Assembly (NCBI GenBank): GCA_026874595.1
Contig: CM049319.1
Span: 20,881,601 to 20,945,600 of the forward strand
Direction: 5' to 3'
Source: Sipunculus nudus
Taxonomy: Eukaryota > Annelida > Sipuncula > Golfingiida > Sipunculidae
DNA: 64,000 bases
A model generated the notes under the pieces. It saw only the letters and a program-made list of their open reading frames with translations. It was not told the origin of the DNA and ran no database searches. This document shows, piece by piece, positions 60,415-64,000 of this stretch (positions are counted from its first letter, which is position 1; each line of letters begins with the position of its first letter). A program made the position numbers and the translations under genes.

Positions 60415-61044
60415 TATGGCTGCCCTTTCGCAACGATGACCAAAGATGATATTGTCAGTCTTCGTACCAGGAATATAGGAACATAATATGTATATACGTC
60501 AATACATATATCATATATAAGGTTTCGCTTGCTCTTGTTTCGATATATGATGCTACTAAAAAGAAACAGCACCTTCATGAATTTAGTGGTTTATAGCCAT
60601 TGTGAAGTTTAAGTTTGGCTCTTAAATCAATATCTTTATTTATTACAGCCATTCACGTGTAGACAACATTATACGATTTCTGTCTGCCTGTGTACATGTG
60701 TATCTGCAAGAGCTAGTACATAGTAATGACAGAGACCAGGAAATAGAATAAACGAATCTTTTAATAAGTTCACCCTACCTAGTGTACAATAATGCTCTAC
60801 TATATTAGTAAAATTACGAAGTTATATGAGCATATCCGGAGCGCTTACATTCGTTTCACTCTGGTGCATCTTCGGGCGGGGATAGGGGAAGTGCTATCTG
60901 AGAATCCATAATTAAAAAAAGTGTGGACAGTATTTGCATGAAAGTTCAATTTGACTGATGACTATCACTCAGGTACCCTTACGCCACGTAAGTAAAGAAA
61001 ATTATGATGTTCTGTGATTGCAGCTTAAATTATAACAAACTACC

Positions 61045-61137
61045 CACAGACGAAGTGGGCGGGACTGCTGGAGGAGGAATCCCCCTGCCCCGTGTGGACA
61101 TTTATTAAAATACATACAATAAATTGTCATTTCTGTT
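61045..61137. other. Spacer at palindrome centre, unit 4
   Basis: 93 bp, as in units 2 and 3. Confidence 0.8.
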
Positions 61138-61569
61138 GGTAGTTTGTTATAATATAAGCTCTAATCACAGAACATAATTACTTGCTTTAATATACGAAGC
61201 TTAAGGGTAACTGAGTGATAGTCAACAGTCAAATTGAATTTTCTTGGAAATACTGTCGACATTTTTTTTTACCCATGAATGCTCAGATCTCACTTACCCA
61301 TCCCCCACTCGAAGTAACGGTACTTGACTACCTGATTGACAAACCAGATTTAAAAGAATGTAAGCGCTCCGGATATGCTAATTTTACTTCATAATTTTCG
61401 TACTACTAGAGTAGAGCGTTATTGTAAACTAGGTTGGGGGCGTATTAAAAGATACGTTTATTCTATGTCCTGGCCTCTGCCATTTCTATGTACTTGCGCT
61501 TGCAGATACATATACACACAGGCGGACAAACAGAAAGACAGAAAACGCCGTTATATTGTTCTATACACG

Positions 61570-61968
61570 TTACCAGGAGAACCGGACACAGCTTAATCTG
61601 AACACTGAAATAAGCAAACACGGTATTTACTACCTATGTTTCCTGCCTCATTTCAAGTATTTCCCCATTAATCATTTCCTGATATTGGATTCTGCTCTAT
61701 TCGTTAAAAACCCGCTTGTAAACTAGCTTTAGTCGAAGAGTTTCTGGGTATTCTTCGCAGGATTGACTCTTGTCTGATATTTTACAGTGAGGGAAAGGGG
61801 TTTTATTGCTACAGAAAGGACGGCGAGGAAAAGTGTATGGGAGCTCTGAAAGGGGTAAAACATGCTATCTCCATGAGAGTCTTCTCAAGCAGATGAGAGC
61901 CTACTAACGTCCTTACAATTAGATATTATACGCATGCATTGCTAAACAGAATATTTGACTGGCCCTAG
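61570..61968 (+). pseudogene. Broken 3' half of sulfotransferase, unit 4 right arm
   Basis: Same stops and the same extra deletion as in unit 3. Confidence 0.85.
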
Positions 61969-62312
61969 AACCGCTACGTTGCCTTTTTTTTCAACAGTGC
62001 ATATCGTAAAAGTGTTCACATTGCAGAAAATTCAAACTGTGAAAGTCGTTTGGGTAATAATGTGTTATTTCATGTATCTCAGATATGTATATTCAAATGT
62101 CACATGTAATGTTATATTACAAGAAGAAAGAGTACATGGTAATATGAGGGAATATATGAGTAACAGAGACTGGTTGAGAGACGCCATTTATTCTCAGCAC
62201 AGATGAATAAAAAAGTTCATCTATAATTTGTGGAGGAGCTGTTTTTACCTATATTTTTAATATCTGAATAATGACTATACTTAACTCCGTATGTAATGAA
62301 ATATGTATATAC

Positions 62313-62323
62313 TCTCTCTCTCT

Positions 62324-62396
<73 letters not shown>

Positions 62397-62397
62397 C
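62313..62397. repeat. TC/TA microsatellite, unit 4 right arm
   Basis: Nearly the same as the unit 3 tract at 44736. Confidence 0.85.
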
Positions 62398-64000
62398 ACT
62401 CTAGGCCAATTCTATAACATATAAATCCGTTTTCTTTTCGCTTTTTCTCTCTCTCTCTGTCTAGACTGGTAATGTGTGTGCGATCCGAAAATATGTTAAA
62501 GTTAACTAAAATTCCATATGCACAGAACGTGGAACCGGCAGGCGGATATAATCGAAATTTAAAATAATGTAAGATCCCATATACACGGATCCGGCATGCG
62601 GAATGGTTGCTGCACAAAACGAATCGACATGCTGGTGGATTCTTAGCTTTATAACCAAATTATTGGATTAATAAATAATACTAAAAATCTTAAAATAAAA
62701 CACTAATCAGCCAAGCACACTGGATCAAATTACTTCATTATAGAAAGGCAAGAATAGATGAAGGCTTTCAAGGTCATTTTTGGGTTTTCAATGAAATGTT
62801 TTCCTGGCCTCATAATACCAGCCGTTATCATTTTTGTCCTGGAGGATTTTGTTAATTTAGGTACCTTAGCACAGGGAAAATCAAGGTGTTTACTGTTATT
62901 TTTAAAATTCTAATAACAAAAATAAAAAAATAAACAAGAACCTACTTTACAGATGAGGGAGGGATAATGGTTATATTACAGTATACTCCGTACATCTTCA
63001 GAATAAACTAGTTTCCAGTGAATCTTCCTTCAGCAAAACGCCTCTAGTCACAAAAATGATCTTTATAAAACCGTTACCATGCATTATGGTATCATTTTCG
63101 ATAGGTCAAAACAAAAACCTTTAAAATTTCCTCATGTACCAAAATATTTTATACTCACCTTTTTCATCAGTGAACAATACTGAATTAAATTAAATCTAAT
63201 TAAAATCAATCCATTTCATTTTTGTTTTCAGCGGCGTTCGTTAACGAAGATCTCCTCTTCAACCGCTGGACGGAATTTTCCAAAACTTTGTATCTTGATA
63301 GAGTCACATGGGAACCTTTTCCTTGATGAAGATAGGTGGCGCCACATATAACATTTCTTTGCGTGATATCAATTCATGCGTCTGTTCTTATTTTTCAGAA
63401 TCGGTTTGATGTCGGTTTGATGTCTTCCTGAAATTCTGCATGTCATAGATCTTATTTATCTGGTAGCGCCTCTAACAATCGTTTATGCGTTCCGTTCATC
63501 CGTGCGTCTGTTTTGGGTAAAAATCACATATATCTCAGGATCTTAAAGTTTGCAGTCTTTGACAGCTTCCTCATACACAAGTGGCGTCACCTACAATCAT
63601 TTCTTGAAAAATTCATCAATAAACACAAATCAGGAGTGGTTCGAAGTATCGGCCTGAAATTTTCATATCCATAGAACATGTTTTTTTTTTCTCAAGTACA
63701 GTTCCCGCATAACCTACGATCGTGTTTGTCTGATGTCCAGTCGTGCATCTAGTTTGGTGAAACACACATAGCTTTAAGATACTTTTAATATACAATACTG
63801 AAGGCGCCAACTACACCCGTTTTGCGTTACCTCCATTCATGTCTTGGTAAATACCATTCATATCTCAGGAGTGGTTTGACGTATCAGCCTGAAAGATTGT
63901 ATATTTTACAACCTTCTGATTTGTCCGAACCACGTGGCCACGTGACATGACAACTGTCATAGGCTGGAAGCCTTTGTTTAACAGAAACATTTTTTTAGAA

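Larger units (their letters stand above)
56686..61044. repeat. Left arm of giant palindrome, unit 4, with right-arm patch
   Basis: As the other left arms, except that 58494-59070 has right-arm sequence and about 230 bp are effectively present twice at its left edge. Confidence 0.85.
52897..64000. repeat. Tandem macrorepeat unit 4 (partial, 11.1 kb)
   Basis: Continues the array and is cut by the window end inside the right palindrome arm. It is the only unit in which part of the left arm (58494-59070) has the sequence of the right arm. Confidence 0.95.
61138..64000. repeat. Right arm of giant palindrome, unit 4 (cut by window end)
   Basis: Continues past the window. It contains the mirrored 120-bp-type repeats and the E-box palindrome near 63932. 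Confidence 0.85.

Noticed and set aside
1-64000. The array as an assembly collapse or duplication error
   Set aside because: Each unit carries private substitutions, indels, microsatellite lengths and one unique rearrangement, which a simple assembly loop would not produce. Only read data can settle it.

Overview
This is animal nuclear DNA. It has spliceosomal-type introns, AT-rich spacers, long TA and TC microsatellites, degenerate non-LTR retrotransposon pieces and a Golgi-type carbohydrate sulfotransferase gene. I see no bacterial operons, ribosome binding sites, rRNA or tRNA genes. An invertebrate is likely and a mollusc is possible, but the species cannot be fixed from the sequence.

The whole window is a head-to-tail array of one unit of about 17.6 kb. 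It holds the end of one transposon copy and then three full transposon copies, alternating with four copies of a palindromic block. Anchored on one conserved coding position (1, 17663, 35364, 52897), the unit lengths are 17,662, 17,701 and 17,533 bp, and the fourth unit runs off the window end. Units look nearly identical by eye. They differ in microsatellite length, a 98-bp repeat copy number, a roughly 300-bp exon duplication, single-base coding lesions and one arm-to-arm conversion patch.

Each unit has two halves. The first half is a nested DNA transposon. The inner element (11844-20220, 29547-37920, 47384-55452, plus the tail of another at 1-2556) has 166-bp inverted termini and a perfect 4-bp target duplication CACA. 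It encodes a large multi-exon protein that ends in an XPG/FEN-like nuclease domain. This architecture best fits the XPG-encoding branch of the Academ superfamily. The inner element sits inside a decayed outer element with 26-bp termini bordered by TA repeats (11326-20605 and its equivalents).

The second half (2942-11325 and its equivalents) starts with a reverse-transcriptase fragment that forms a small inverted repeat. A giant palindrome follows, with arms of about 4.2 and 3.2 kb around a 93-bp spacer. The left arm carries an intact, intronless 330-codon sulfotransferase gene on the minus strand, resembling the heparan-sulfate 3-O-sulfotransferase family. The right arm keeps only a broken 3' part of that gene. 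The arms have diverged clearly from each other while the units have not, so the palindrome is old and the tandem amplification is recent.

The transposon and the sulfotransferase have no obvious joint function; they appear to have been amplified together. All three full transposon copies share apparent frame breaks in the 5' half of the gene. The copies at 11844 and 29547 carry extra private lesions, and the copy at 47384 is the least damaged.
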